A DNA stretch of 64,000 bases from Vespula vulgaris (taxonomy: Eukaryota > Arthropoda > Insecta > Hymenoptera > Vespidae). The stretch lies in the NCBI RefSeq assembly GCF_905475345.1, contig NC_066593.1, positions 7,875,274-7,939,273 on the forward strand, written 5' to 3'. The notes below the pieces were generated by a model. That model worked only from the letters and a program-made list of their open reading frames with translations. It was not told where the DNA came from and did not search any database. The translations under genes and the position numbers were made by a program. Positions 1-12,884 of this stretch are shown in pieces; within the stretch, counting starts at the first letter, position 1; each line of letters begins with the position of its first letter.

Positions 1-1892
1 TTGAAAGAAATTTTTTTACGAATATTATCTAAAATCCAAAAATAGTTATTACAAAACGTGTACATTGTATTCGTTTGGACATGAAAATAACGTGCCGCAA
101 ATCGGTTAACCAGATTAGTTGGAAAAATAATGGAGAAGCGATACAACGAGATGAATTGAATGAATGAGAGCGAGAGTTTCCCAAGCGACGAATAAATGAA
201 TGATCGTTTACGGTAAATGTAACAAAGCGGAAAAGCACGTGGATGAAAAAGAGAAGGAAAATTTTGATGATAGAGCGGATTTATTTGCTTCCGGTGAAAA
301 TGCATGTAGATATTGTACGTATATATGAGAACTGGACAGATGAATTTGTAGAAGTTTGCTAAAAAGAAAGGAAAAAAAAAAAAGAAAAAAATCTCTTTTC
401 GATATGATCGAGCTGAAAATGAATATCTCGTTCGATATTCGAAAATCAATCGAATTTCTCTTTTATTCGATGATTAAACCGTATGGAGGATTAATTTTTC
501 TTTATAATTTATATAGAATAATTCCCATCGGGAGGATTTAATAATTTTGATGCCCATCTATGCGATTTAATAATTGTTATTTATTTTATATATTTTTGTT
601 TTTTTTTCTTTCTTTCTTTCTTTCTTTTTAATCACGCACGCGTAATATCCTAGAATTTATAAAAATTATTTACATAAGTTTAAGCGTTGTTCGCATCGTC
701 GCGGCGAATCTTTCTTTTCGTATAGTTGAATATTGGCATTTGATTTATGTCATTCGAAATTTACATGATTGTTTTAAAATGACATATAGAAAATCTTCGT
801 TTCTCTTTTACTTCTCTTTTTTTTCTATTTTTTTTTTTTCGAACTTAATGCATTTCCGACGAGTTCCGATAGTTCTTCAAATTGAAATAAAGTTTTAATA
901 ATTCTATGTATAACATAGTTAAAGTTTTGTAGGTCAAATATGAGAGTATACGTATCAGTTTCAGATGAGTTGAATAATGGAATGTAGCAACTATCCTCCG
1001 AAATTTCATACGTCGTTAAAAATGGTTGAAGAGTGAGAGAGATATAACGGACCCTCTGCCACTTGATACGTATTAAATGTCGCATGAGTTAAATCACTTT
1101 TCTCCTTTCTAAACTACGCTCTTCCATCTATCCATTTTCTAATTGTGAGTCATACCTTTTAATATTCCATTTGCCAATTCGTATCCGTACATTTTCGTTT
1201 TGAATAATTTCGTACTTTATCGTGCATTTTTCTACGTATTTCGCAGGGATTTATTTCACGTTTCGAATATCATTTGTGGCCATGCTAATTGCATGCATAC
1301 TTTTTATTAATCGTCAAAGACCTGCTCTGCACTGTTGAATTTTTTTTTTTTTCTTTTCTCTTCTTTTATATAAATTTCATGCTCGAACGAAAATTGCGAA
1401 ATAATTTAACGGATCAAAGCAATCGGAAATAATTATGCATTATTGGTGAAATTATGATTCTTTTCATCTTCGTACTCAATCGTTATTATATTATATAGCC
1501 ATTTTGTATCATATTCTACGACCATCTATAACGTATTATATAAGGTCAGATACTAACATCAGCATGGTTACGTAATATGCACCGCTGCATATAGTTGCAA
1601 CACGTGTTCCTCTATGCGTATCAAAAAATAATGGCAGTAATAATGGAATAGGAAATGCTTCAAGAACCTTGTAACTATCGGGTATAAGAAGCGATAAATA
1701 ATTCGGTAGAGAGTATAAGAAAGACAGAGAAGAGAATGCATTAAGATGAAGTAAATTTAACATAACTTTCTATTTGATGAATAAATCAATATAAACATTA
1801 TTCGTGGAAAATTTAATCTCTCAAATGTCTTCCGAAGATTTCATCGATTTTCTTTAAACAGGAACTTGATAATAATATCTTCAATTATAAAT
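1..1892. other. AT-rich DNA, no gene seen
   Basis: No frame here combines an ATG, non-repetitive composition and splice sites. The stretch holds homopolymer T and a (TTTC)n run at 601-629. A short higher-complexity patch at 1141-1330 has no recognisable motif. I see nothing else to annotate. Confidence 0.5.
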
Positions 1893-1926
1893 TCTCTCTC
1901 TCTCTTTCTCACACACACACACACAC
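1893..1926. repeat. Compound (CT)n(AC)n microsatellite
   Basis: An interrupted CT run passes directly into eight AC units (1911-1926). This is a short simple-sequence repeat with no gene context. Confidence 0.9.
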
Positions 1927-2084
1927 TCTTTGTTTGTTTAAAATTTTATGCGAACAAAGAATAAATATTTCTAGAATTTTGTTTTATTTAATTTCTAATT
2001 AATACGTACCTCTCGACTAACTTTTACAAACGTAATTAATAACTATTTTAAATTGAATATAAAACATTTAGACAATCTGAAAGA

Positions 2085-2275
2085 ATATCGATCTCTCTTC
2101 AAACTGAATCTACGAAACCGAATTTTCGAAAGTGCCTTTAAATTCCCTAAAACTCGAGTAGAATTCGTAGTAGCAGCCTTCTCGTCCTTTTAGAGACCGA
2201 CTAATGCTGTTGAGTAGCACGTTGCTTGGAGTACATTGGCCGTGCGCGCTAATTCATCCTAGTTTCAAATTATTT
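2085..2275. other. Higher-GC CNE-like block
   Basis: This non-repetitive patch is richer in G+C than its flanks and contains TAATGC, GCACGTTGC and GTGCGCGC words. Such islands in AT-rich insect DNA are often conserved regulatory elements, but conservation cannot be seen from one sequence. It ends at a 300 bp cryptically simple AT tract. Confidence 0.25.
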
Positions 2276-2339
2276 ATATAAATTATTTCTCAAGAAACAA
2301 TTTCAAACTTATACACAAACGTAGAGTTTCTTAAAAATA

Positions 2340-2640
2340 ATGAAAAGATGTATTTAATAAATAAATATATATATATATATATATACATTTTTTATATTTT
2401 AAATATATATATAATATATATGACATATATTATAAATATAATATATATCTAAATATATATTATACAATATATAAATATAAAAATTAATATATTTATATGT
2501 AATATATATATATTTAAAATTACAATATATATATTACATAAATATATAAATATATATATTTATACATATTTATGTATGTATGTATGTATAGAATAGATAT
2601 ATTCGATATAAAAAAATAAATGAAGCTAAAACGAAACTAA
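2340..2640. repeat. Cryptically simple (TA)n-rich tract
   Basis: Interspersed TATA, ATAT and TTTATA words with short pure TA runs (about 2366-2385) and a (GTAT) run near 2572-2590. It is effectively A/T only and has no gene. Confidence 0.85.
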
Positions 2641-2879
2641 TTAATAAATGATAATTAATTATGCAATTAATAACGATTTTACGGCTTCGTCCTGCATCTT
2701 TTTACGAACTTCGTCTTTTCATAAACTTTGTATTTACATCTTTGTTTGTTTTTCATTAATAAATTAGATAAGTTATTTGTATAGAAATATAGAAACTAAA
2801 TACTCTTCTAGATATAAGAAATGAAATAACGCCTGATACTAATTAAAACTAGTCATATATTTACTGATTATCCAATTAT

Positions 2880-3262
2880 GACAATAATCTAATCAACTAC
2901 GACGTGACGATACAATTGAGACGTATAACGAAACACGTACAAATGTGAATGTGAACGCGTGATACTAGCTAACTAGCACTAGCTATACGCTAATTAGCCC
3001 CTCTTGTATATTTTACTAGACCACGTATCGTGTAAGTGTATGTGGGTGCACGTATGTGTATCTATGTAGGTGTGTTTGTCGCGACAAAGGCTTTGTGATT
3101 TCCTTTCGTGAGATTCAATTTAACGTTGCATTGTGCTCCGCTAAATCGCGGAAGGCTTTCTTGTCTCTTTGTCCGTACGCGTCTAAAAGTGTTCGCGCTA
3201 TTGTTCTCTTCAGTGAGACTTTCTAATTTGACATAACTATATTCCGGAAGTAACTGCATCAA
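2880..3262. other. CNE-like block with inverted HMG-box-type word
   Basis: Mixed-composition DNA with repeated CTAGC words at 2960-2995 and a perfect 13 bp odd palindrome, ACAAAGGCTTTGT, at 3084-3096 that sets two CTTTGT/ACAAAG cores head to head (the core bound by TCF/Sox HMG proteins). A minus frame covers 3062-3262, but I do not recognise its product and it has no splice sites I trust. Best read as possible regulatory DNA. Confidence 0.25.
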
Positions 3263-3269
3263 AGATTAT

Positions 3270-3480
3270 TCCAGAAAAGATTTTGTTTCTTTTTTCTTTT
3301 TTTTTTTGGTTTTTTCTTTTTTTTTTTTTTTAAAGCGTTCCTTTATTTTTATTTTCCCCTTTATTCCATTATTTCCGACAAAATATTTCTAACAAAAGAT
3401 ATTCCTATATATAATTAACAAAAATAATTATCTTGTTCTTTTTTTTTTCTTCTTCTTCTTCTTCTTCATCTTCTTCGTTA
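3270..3480. repeat. Poly-T and (CTT)n low-complexity tract
   Basis: T-rich runs at 3285-3335 and a clean CTT run at about 3449-3477. Polypyrimidine on the plus strand, no gene. Confidence 0.85.
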
Positions 3481-4410
3481 AAAATATAAATATTCTAACA
3501 AATCTAATTTCGAAAGAGAAATCTTTCATGTTCTCTTTTATTTTATACCGCCAGTGTTATTTCTTGTTTCTTTTTAATTAAAAAATATTTCGAAAATTAG
3601 AATAATATTTCATCAAGCGAAAGGAAATATACATAGATAAAATCGTTGTATTGTTTTATAAGATGACTTCTTTATACAATATTTATACTCGTCGAAAGTG
3701 CATCGTAGATATTTTTCGTATAGATCACGAATGGTATTATAATTTTAAACTAAATCTTTTGCACCTTGAAATCTGTCACGAAAATATGGCTCTTCTCTTG
3801 GCGATAGTAAAGCATGTGGCCAATTTATAAACCTTTATATAACTAGATCGTGTGTCTTACCAAGGGGATAAAATGAATTATGTGGCAATAAGGTACGCGT
3901 TATCAAGCACAATGCATTTCCTTTTCGTACCTTTTGGAAAGTGTAAAGAGACTGTGTAAAGAACAATGCGTGCCAATAAAGTGACATAAACAGTAAAGTT
4001 GTATTTTCAAGAAAAAGAAACAACATTTTTCATCGATTTATCTTATTATAACGCTGTGTTAAATCGCTAAGAAAAGAAATAAAATATTTTTCTATATTTT
4101 TAATTTATCCTTGGTCTGATATCAAAGGAAAATATTGATAACAACGAATCGTATCATTATCTTCTATAACATCAATTATTTTCGTATACATATATATATA
4201 GGGTGAGACAGTAAATTTGATTACTTTAAATATCTCCATTCTTTTTAAAGTATGTAGAAACTTTGTTAAGTAAAAAGAAATTATTACTTTTTTTTATCAA
4301 AAAAGCAATATTTTCCTTCATTATTAATAGTCACGTATAATAAAAACGTATTAACATAGCAATATTTCCGAAATTAAAAATCGTAGTCTTGAAACAAGTA
4401 AAAAAAGGCA

Positions 4411-5245
4411 TTTGTTTATTAATAAGTTATTAATTTGTGTAATTTTATAAATCACTCGTTATCTGAATTTCTTTTTCTTAACGAAATAAGATGAATTTAT
4501 TTCGTAAGAATTTGTTTATATAAATTGTTTATAACGAATTGTTAATTAATTATTAACAATATGTTGAAAAAATAAAAAATATCCTATCCCTTTAAAATAA
4601 TATTTGATTCAAACCTCTACAATATTTAGTTTAGTTTCGGAGATATTCTCGTATAAATGAAAGACGTGATTATTAACAATGTACAAAGATGAAAAGAAAT
4701 AATTTGTTTATTAATAATTTATCAATTCATGTAATTTTATAAATCAGTCTCAATCCAAATTTTGTTATTTTCGACGAAATAAGATAAATTTATTTCGTAA
4801 GAATTTGTTTATAAAAATTGTTTAAACAAATGTTAATTAATCATTAACAATCCGTTGAAAAAATAGAGAAAATTTTACTCTTTAAAATGATATTCAAATG
4901 AAGTCTCTATGGCTTTTAGTTCCGGAAATATTTCCATATAAATGAAAAAAGCTGTTATTAACAATGTACAACAAAATTATTTTTTGGTAAAAAAAAAACA
5001 AAAACAATTTATCTATTAATAATTTATCAATTTATGTAATTTTATAAATCAGTCTCAATCCAAATTTTGTTATTTTTGACGAAATAAGATAAATTTATTT
5101 CGTAAGAATTTGTTTATAAAAATTGTTTAAACAAATGTTAATTAATCATTAACAATCCGTTGAAAAAATAGAGAAAATTTTACTCTTTAAAATGATATTT
5201 GAATCAAATCTGTACGACTTTTAGTTCCGAATATATTCCATGTAA
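4411..5245 (+). repeat. Three tandem ~300 bp units
   Basis: Units begin near 4411, 4703 and 5007. The word ACGAAATAAGAT recurs at 4481, 4774 and 5079, giving spacings of 293 and 305 bp. Each unit carries TTTATTAATAA at its start and a TTTCGGAGATAT or TTCCGGAAATAT word near its end. Copies 2 and 3 are nearly identical through their centre; copy 1 is more diverged. Confidence 0.85.
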
Positions 5246-5467
5246 GTAAAAGGAGCTTACAGTGACCCACTGACCTATATAATTTCATTCATAATTTGGA
5301 TCAATGACTCACTGACCTATATAAATTCCGAGAATTTACGCGATTCTACTACTATTACTACGAACAGCTGATTTATACGAATTATGAATGAAAATCTTTC
5401 AAAGACGATATCTTCGGAACGGAAAGTCGTAGAGACTTGAAACAAATACCGTTTTCAAGTGTAATTA

Positions 5468-5820
5468 ATTCTTTATTTATTTAACTATTGCAACAATATC
5501 GATATAATAAAACCGATTTTGTTAATAATTTAAAAGATAAAATTTTTTCGTCTCTTTCGTAATAAAGACATAATCATAAGCAGTAAAATCATTTCATTTT
5601 TTTCTATAATTATGTAAATTTTATTTTGTTCATTTAAAATAATTTATTCTTTATTTATTTGTATATTGCAACAATATCGATTTTATCAATAACTTTTCAA
5701 ATTGAATCTTTTCATCTTCTTTTTTAATAAAGACATAACTACGGGTAATGAAATCATTTCAATTATTATCACAATTATGTAAATTTTATTTTGTTTATTT
5801 AAAATACGGAAATATAAAAC
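5468..5820 (+). repeat. Two tandem ~178 bp units
   Basis: ATTCTTTATTTATTT starts at 5468 and again at 5646. Both copies share GCAACAATATCGAT, AATAAAGACATAA, AAATCATTTCA and AATTATGTAAATTTTATTTTG in the same order. Confidence 0.8.
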
Positions 5821-5830
5821 TAATTAATAG

Positions 5831-7318
5831 TCGTCAATGTATAAAATGAAATGATCGAAATTTCAAAAGATTTTCCTTTCGTAATGCATTCTCCTATAAT
5901 CAAATTATTATTATCACATTATGGCTCCCTCCCATTATAAACAAACTTTTGTAAACAAAATAATTTCTTCATATATCTAAAAAGAACAGCAATATTCAAG
6001 ACGATCAAAATTATTGCCTTACTTTATATAATCAATTAAAAAATGATAATTATATAATATGCAACTTATGAAACAATCTTCATTGATATAATTATACTAT
6101 AATCAGATATAACTAATTTTTCGTAATTATTTCAAAATATGATTATAAAATACATTGAATTATAAATAATTAATTCATTAGTCATTATAATTAATAAAAA
6201 CAGATGAGCGGACAGTGATACTTCATATTTATACAAAATGAATAAAAGATGTTGACTTGAATGGAAAAAAGTAGGAGATGAGTTTTCTAAATTACGTTCT
6301 ACGGAACAATGCAACATAATAGAGACGTATATACATACAATATAGAGCATGTACATCCTTATAAAGGAATACTTATATCAAGGATGAAATGGTGTACAGA
6401 TGATAAGGAAAGAAAAAGAAAAAAAAAAGAAGAAAAGAAAAAAACTCTCAGAGATTGTCGAAGGGATTGTATTTTTGCTCATGTCCGATCATATTGATTC
6501 TGATCTCCTTCCAAATCTTTTGGTATTTTTTCGGGCGTGATTTTCAAATCGTCTTACGACGACATATTATACTCCATTCGATGTTTCACTATAGTAAAAT
6601 CGTTTTCAATGTGGATGAACGTTGCAATGATTTTAGATGACAACTTAAATTATAAGAGCATACTCGAAAGATAAACGTAAGTTTTATTTATTTTTTTCAC
6701 GGTTTTCTTCCATATTCTTTTTTCTTTTTTTTTTACCTCTTTTTCATTTTTTTTTCCATTACCAAAAATAAAATATTTATCGAAGTTCTCGTGCGTGCAA
6801 AAAATTTTAATAAATTAACTGCTAATTTTTCGGAGCGTTTATAACATTATAATGAATAAAATTACGATTCGTACGAAATAAGAATCTTTGAAAATTATTA
6901 GAAAATATTTTGTGGGAAGAAACGTTTCGAACGAAATAATTTCTATCATAAATGCCATTAATATATCTTTTAGAAAAGAACTTTTAAATGGAGAACGTAT
7001 AAAAAATAAATTTCGATATTATGAATTAAATTAGAAGATGTAATAAGTGTAATAAAGTTTACAAGGAACTTACACCCTGTATATTTCTATGTTATACAAG
7101 AATTTCAATGAGTTAAAAAGAGATCACTGACCACTTCAGAGATGTAGCAAACTTTTGTGGAACTTCAACGGCAAACTTTCTCTGTTCGGTAATTTTCTAC
7201 TGGCTCTCTGAGTTTCGGATAAAACTATCGCGCTTATTTCGAAGCAATTCTTTCCTTTCGAAAAATATCGAAACTGGTACGAAATACCTTTTAAGTTCCT
7301 ACTACCATTCTCTCTTTC
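5831..7318. other. AT-rich DNA, no gene seen
   Basis: Short open frames of 60-75 codons here are AT-driven or (AAAAG)n-driven. An isolated CACCCTGTATAT word lies at 7073-7085 (see findings). Nothing else is supported. Confidence 0.5.
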
Positions 7319-7445
7319 TTTTTCTTTCTTTCTCTCTCTCTGTTTTCTCATTTTCTTTCTATTTATCTTGATATTTTGTCTATCTCATTCTTTCTCCTTT
7401 TTTTGTTTATCTGAATACTCTCTCTCTCTCTCTCTTTCTTTCTTT
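7319..7445. repeat. (CT)n/(CTTT)n polypyrimidine tracts
   Basis: CT runs at about 7319-7342 and 7421-7445 with CTTT interruptions. Simple sequence only. Confidence 0.85.
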
Positions 7446-7489
7446 TCATCCCTCCAACTCTTTTTATTGACCGTCCTTGCATTGCACAG

Positions 7490-7800
7490 GAAGAAAATAG
7501 AGACCACTCTCCTTCTCACTCCATTGAATTTGTAGTTATCCAAAACACGCTTCGTTGAATACACGGCGATCTTTTTTCGCGATGAAGCTGGCAGAAGATC
7601 GAATCTTTGCTATGGGGTCTATGACATCCATCCCCCCTCTCCTCATACATGTAACCCCTTCTACATGTTCCCTCCTATCGCCTTCTACTCGATGAATCCT
7701 AAAAACTTTCCCACTTTTTCGTTTATATAACGTGAAATTTTTTCCTTTTGCAAGAACGGTCACCTCACGATTCAAATCAGTCTGATCTATCCGCGAAATT
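7490..7800. other. Higher-GC block, possible CNE or relic exon
   Basis: On the minus strand a frame without an upstream ATG is open for about 80 codons and is Arg/Lys-rich and non-repetitive (includes VTVLAKGKNFTLYK and VFRIHRVEGDRREH). I do not recognise the protein. No acceptor with a convincing pyrimidine tract precedes it. It may be a chance open frame in a CNE-like island. Confidence 0.2.
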
Positions 7801-7841
7801 TTCGATAATGTGATCGATTTAAAAGGAACTATGTTACGTAT

Positions 7842-8089
7842 TCATTTACTTGATTCATCTGTCATCTGTCGTTGAAAATATTTTATGATTAAAAGAAATA
7901 ATAAATGGAAAATAAAAATTATTTCCCTCATCGTATTCATTCAAAATCTATTCGAATAGAATTACTCATTTACTTGATTCATCTGTCATCTGTCGTTGAA
8001 TATATTTTATGATTAACAAAAATAATAAAAGGGAAATAAAAATTATTTTGTTCATCGTATTCATTCAAAATCGATTCGAACGGAATGAA
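7842..8089 (+). repeat. 124 bp tandem duplication
   Basis: Two head-to-tail copies start at 7842 and 7966. Both contain TTACTTGATTCATCTGTCAT, TTTTATGATTAA and CATCGTATTCATTCAAAATC. The copies differ at a limited number of sites, so the duplication is fairly recent. No coding content. Confidence 0.9.
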
Positions 8090-8339
8090 AAAAAATAGTA
8101 CAATATCATACTTGTTCTAAACATCCTATTCACTGTTCTTAGATTTTGTAAATATATAATATAAATAATATATATAATAAAGTTATAGGAATTCTTATAG
8201 AAAATTTATAGAAATCTTAAATGAAATTAGAAAAATTGATTTCAAATCTATTTAAATATGATACGTCTTCGTTATTTATTTATTATTATGAATATTTCAC
8301 TTAACTCAAAATTGTTCATTCAAAACATCAAAGGTATAT

Positions 8340-8600
8340 TATTGACGTGCTTTAATTACTAATCTATATAGCAACATACCACTTTACTAAGCTACCTGCC
8401 AATTAATGAAGCGTGCATTCAGGATGCAGATTAATGCTATCAGTAATAACTCGTCCCGTAGGTGCCGCGAACATCGAATGTAACTACTCTACTTAATCAT
8501 GCCACACGCGTGATTTTAGATATCGGTTATCGGATAGTATAGAGGAGGGGGAGAAAGTTTGATGCGATACTTGATTTGATAGTGCGTTTCGTACGACCCT
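8340..8600. other. CNE-like block with homeodomain-type words
   Basis: A non-repetitive, mixed-GC stretch packed with TAAT cores (8350-8460) and an 8 bp palindrome CACGCGTG near 8505. It sits between AT-rich DNA and a long (TG)n. It resembles arthropod enhancer/CNE sequence; function is inferred only from composition and motifs. Confidence 0.3.
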
Positions 8601-8709
8601 GTTCATAATTTTTCAAAACCGATTTTAATGACCCATGATAATAAGTTATTTATCGTACGATCTCCCATGGAAAACGTTCCATTGTCGTTCGCTATCGAAT
8701 TTCGAGAGA

Positions 8710-8712
<3 letters not shown>

Positions 8713-8787
<75 letters not shown>
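8713..8787. repeat. Long pure (TG)n microsatellite
   Basis: About 37 uninterrupted TG units, the longest pure dinucleotide GT run in the window. Alternating purine-pyrimidine DNA of this length can adopt Z-DNA. Confidence 0.95.
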
Positions 8788-8791
<4 letters not shown>

Positions 8792-9044
8792 AGAAGAAAA
8801 ATGAACGTATTTTATGATCGTTCAGAGATATAATATCTAAAAGTATAAAATTTATTTATATATCAGAATTCGAATAAACGAACGTTCAAATTATTATCAT
8901 CCACGAAATTTAATATCAATTTATGATATTCCGATACAGATGTTTTTGAATAAAATATTTGTATATTATTGCAATATTAAATAATAATTATTTATTATTT
9001 AATAATATTTAATATCATTAAAATATATATATATATGTATATTA

Positions 9045-9100
9045 AACAAATAATGTCACATACTTTAGGTTTAACAAATAATATCATATACTTTAGGTAT
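9045..9100 (+). repeat. 28 bp tandem duplication
   Basis: Two 28 bp copies (9045-9072, 9073-9100) share AACAAATAAT and CATATACTTTAGGT or CACATACTTTAGGT. They lie beside a short (TA)n. Confidence 0.85.
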
Positions 9101-9769
9101 GAAACAAAATATATTAAAAAATTGATCAATGAAACATATAAAAGGAAACACGAATCACATATAGTTTCCGTATGATATTTTATAGATGAATAAAAGAAGC
9201 TAAAGAAAGAGAAGAACGTGTAAGAAATGATAAATGGATTGCCAATGGTTATCCAAAATATAAAATTCTCTTATAATAGATACAATACAAAATCTAACAA
9301 AACATACTAGAGATAATGTGAACTTTGAAAAATATCGAAAGAAAAGTACCGAAAGAATCGAAGAACTGTAATAAGGTTAAATGGAAGGTGGATAACAATA
9401 CTCTCGGTTTCGAACCGATTCCTTCACGTTATTTCTTTTTTAATACAACCGGCTTTAATATCGAAACGTTACTTAAATCATCTTCCAATTTAGCTTAAAA
9501 AGAATCAAACTTAATATATATAGACATATAAATACGCACAAACACACATACATTATAATCTAATGGATAAGATATTAAAGATTTCGATTTGATCCTCTTT
9601 TCAACTCTTATCTCGTAAGAATGACTATATAAAAATTTCATTTCGTATCGATCAATGTTATATCACCTTAGTTCAAATATAATAATAATAAAAATATAAT
9701 ACAATAATATGGATAAAAACAAAACGATATAGATATCTATAATAGTAGTTCTACGTAGTAGCAAATGCA

Positions 9770-10130
9770 TTGAAAAATAAGGAAATATTTTCAGGATGTT
9801 TTGACAATACTCTGACATATCCGTTCATTATTTCCTACATGTTTTCACGTTTCACAAGAATAAAGACGAATAAAACTTGCGTCATTAAATGTTACGTCGA
9901 CGAGAAGCGTGCGGAATATAACGGTTCGTTGATTCCCAGGGGGTACGGGTTGAAAAGAGGAAGAGGAGAGAGTAGAAGGGAGTTAAAGGGAATTCAGGAA
10001 GGTGCAATGAAACGGAAAAGCCCATCTATCATTTTCTACGAAGAAAATTGATGGATACGGAATAGTTTGCGATGCACACTAGTCACCGAGATTGTTATTA
10101 AATAACGATACGGTCATGCGTAAACGTAAA
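9770..10130. other. CNE-like block with an unrecognised open frame
   Basis: A plus frame at 9770-10051 (93 codons) crosses this higher-GC stretch; its C-terminal part is Arg/Lys/Glu-rich and I cannot assign it. AAATATTTTCAG at 9785-9796 could act as a splice acceptor, but no good donor follows. The stretch is more likely a CNE than an exon. Confidence 0.2.
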
Positions 10131-10765
10131 GACGTACTTAGGTGTACTACTTACATAGACTTTCAATAAATTTCCACACGACGTAATTGGAAAAAATCTG
10201 AAGAAATTTACTTCGAAGATACCTTACATTTTAATTAGTTAATTATTCCTTTTTATTAATATTTCTCTTGGAAACGATTGAACGGTTCGACGGTAATCGT
10301 AATCGATTAGGAAAATATATTTCGAAATAAAAACTGTATACCAAGACATTTTTAAATATTCCATTCTTAAGTTTCCTTATTTTATGCAAATTGTATTACG
10401 ATTACGAAACATTGCCTATCACTCGTGTATTTATTAATAAAACAATTCTATAATTTATACGACGGTATGATACTGTTAATTATAATTCATGAATTAGAAT
10501 GTATAAACGTAATAGTTTTGAGAAAAAAGAAACTAAGTGATTTTTACGAACTGTTAAATGGTATCTAAATTTCGAAACGTAAAAGGTGGAGATAATAGAC
10601 GCGAAAGATGTTCTGAGTTTTCGAGCTAACGAAAATTGTCGAAAGCTTGAAAGCTTGAAAACATTGTTCCAAGGATAGAAGGTAACTAAATGATGTGGAA
10701 AATGAGTTGCGGAGAATTTCTAGAGAATTTACGAAGCAGGACAATCGAGACTAGTGGAATTTTCA

Positions 10766-10766
10766 A

Positions 10767-10812
<46 letters not shown>

Positions 10813-10876
10813 GTCTGTCTCTCTCTCTCTTTCTCTCTCTCTCTCTGTCCTTCTCTGTCTTTCTCTGTCTCTCTTC
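10766..10876. repeat. Interrupted (CT)n tract
   Basis: About 110 bp of CT with TTT and TGT interruptions. Both strands give repetitive Ser-Leu or Arg-Glu frames, which are artefacts. Confidence 0.92.
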
Positions 10877-11754
10877 TATTTTCTTTACCATCTTTCATCT
10901 AAATCATTCAAGGCCTAATGAAAATTTAAAAGAGTTACTTGTCTTTTCTCCACGTGAATTACTGGATATCGGTTTAATACATATATACATACATATATAA
11001 TTTAATACATAATACATATACATGTGCGAGATATCCTGAAAAACATTTTCTATATTTATTAGATTATGGTGAATCAAAAAGGATTCAACTATAACCATAC
11101 TATGTTCAAAGATGAAAGAGAATTAATCATTGCGAAAAACTTTTTTACGAACTACACCAAAAGCTTCAAAGTCACTTTATTATTATTGCCATTGGTTCTT
11201 TCTAACATATAGAATGTTTCAGATATACGGTTTTTTGATAACGTGAAACTAATGCACACATATATACATATGTGTATGTATATATGTATATAAATTTTAT
11301 TTGTTTCCTTTAAATAAACTACAAACTAATTTAATCTTTGTATTCATCAATCCATTATTCAATTCATGAACAACAACATAGAGCGATTACGCGTTAGAAT
11401 ATTCATGATTCCTTGCATCAATGTTATTACAGAATAATGGACAACGATGCCAATTATATTCTAGTCATCCTATTATCTTTTGAATAATACGATTATTAAA
11501 TAATAATACCTAACACACACATGACTCATCTATACTGTAGAAACATCATATCTGACGTCTTCACAATCGTTTCCTTTGAAACATGAAACAATAAGATATA
11601 ATTTAAGATACATCTATACCTATCATGCATACATATCTATACAATAACAGGAACAATATTGAAAATATTCGTAATCGAAAGAAATAAAAATATAAGATTT
11701 GTAGATCGTTATAAATTCAAAAAATTTATTGTGATTAGGCGATAATCGAAAGAT

Positions 11755-12060
11755 TGTAGAGTGAGGGAGCCTCTCTCTCGTTTCTCTTTACGTAGGAGTA
11801 TAGCCAAAAGGCATTACTATTTTATAGATCTGCCTATTCAAAGATTAGGATGCGATCGCTTCCGATTGGTCGCATTGCCAGCCGGCATGGTAGGTAGCTA
11901 CTTTCAAACGATCCGTACCACGTGCCAAATTGCAAATCGATATCTCAATTTGCCTTGGTGTCAGACGCAGGTAGACAAATATCCGCGGCATGATCCTTTT
12001 ACCCCTTAGGACACTCACCCTTATTCTCCCTCATACCATCGTCCTGAATCCTCATCCCTC
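11755..12060. other. CNE-like block with palindromic words
   Basis: Mixed-GC, non-repetitive DNA containing GCGATCGC, GCCGGC, GTAGCTAC and the E-box CACGTG. A plus frame at 11761-12009 (82 codons) runs through it without a recognised product. The density of short palindromes and lack of repeats suggest regulatory DNA, by inference. Confidence 0.3.
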
Positions 12061-12884
12061 TCCTCCCAACCCCTCCCCTCCTATTTCTAATTATCCATCG
12101 ATAAACCTGCCTATCATTTAACGTCATCGTTGTTGCATAGCTAAATATAATGTATTAATTTTTGTGTCCTAATCGTGGCAGTTTAAACGCGAACGTGTAT
12201 ACGTATATGTATGTATATGTGTATGTGTGTGTATGTGCGTACATATCTGTGACTACGATATGATATCTACGAAAGTTGTGTTTCTCGGTTATAAATATTC
12301 GCTACTTTGAAAAATATTATATTATAGACTGATCACTTATTTCTTAGTTAATTTCTTTGAATATTTCTTTATGCATTTCTTAAGAGAATTTATCAGACAA
12401 AATGTATGTGTGTTTGTGTAGATAGTAAGTATAAATTATTGAATAAACAATGCTTTTTAATCTACCCATGTAGTTTATCATTTACATAAATCTCTGTTAT
12501 TGCTGCTATGAAACACGCATCAACATTCATCAATCAATGCGCAAGATAGCATTTCTAATGACAAAGTAATGGAGGACAAGCACATTTGTGACAATACTAT
12601 TGTAATATGGCCTTGTACGACTATAGAATTCTAAAAATAAGATTTCTCAGAATGAAAATGTTTTCTTTTGAATATCAAACACGCTATGAAGCTTCTATGG
12701 AAATATTGTTAAATAATGACTTATTCTCGTCTATAAGAAACGTTACATGAAAAAGAAGAAGGAAAAAAAGAAAAAAGAATTATTTTCTCTCATAGCTTTC
12801 CAATATTCTGATCGATTTGACTTAACAGGTATGCTTCCGTCTACGTAGGTAGTAAATATATCATATCATGTTCCAACATATGCA

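Larger units (their letters stand above)
4195..5830. repeat. Complex repeat block: tandem and inverted units
   Basis: The block opens with ATATAGGGTGAGACAG and contains three direct units of about 293-305 bp followed by two direct units of about 178 bp. A stretch at about 5376-5470 is an inverted relative of the unit ends: AATTATGAATGAAA at 5378-5392 mirrors TTTCATTCATAATT near 5281-5298, and the TCGGAAC...AAGTCGTA words occur in opposite orientation on each side. No coding frame survives. It could be a decayed non-autonomous transposon cluster; the family is unknown to me. Confidence 0.7.

Noticed and set aside
8713..8787. Telomeric or subtelomeric repeat
   Set aside because: A plain TG dinucleotide run; no TTAGG arrays, the usual insect telomere unit, were seen.
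12800..12840. Plus-strand TTAACAG|GTATGC juxtaposed splice site
   Set aside because: Pyrimidine tract weak and GTATGC a poor donor.
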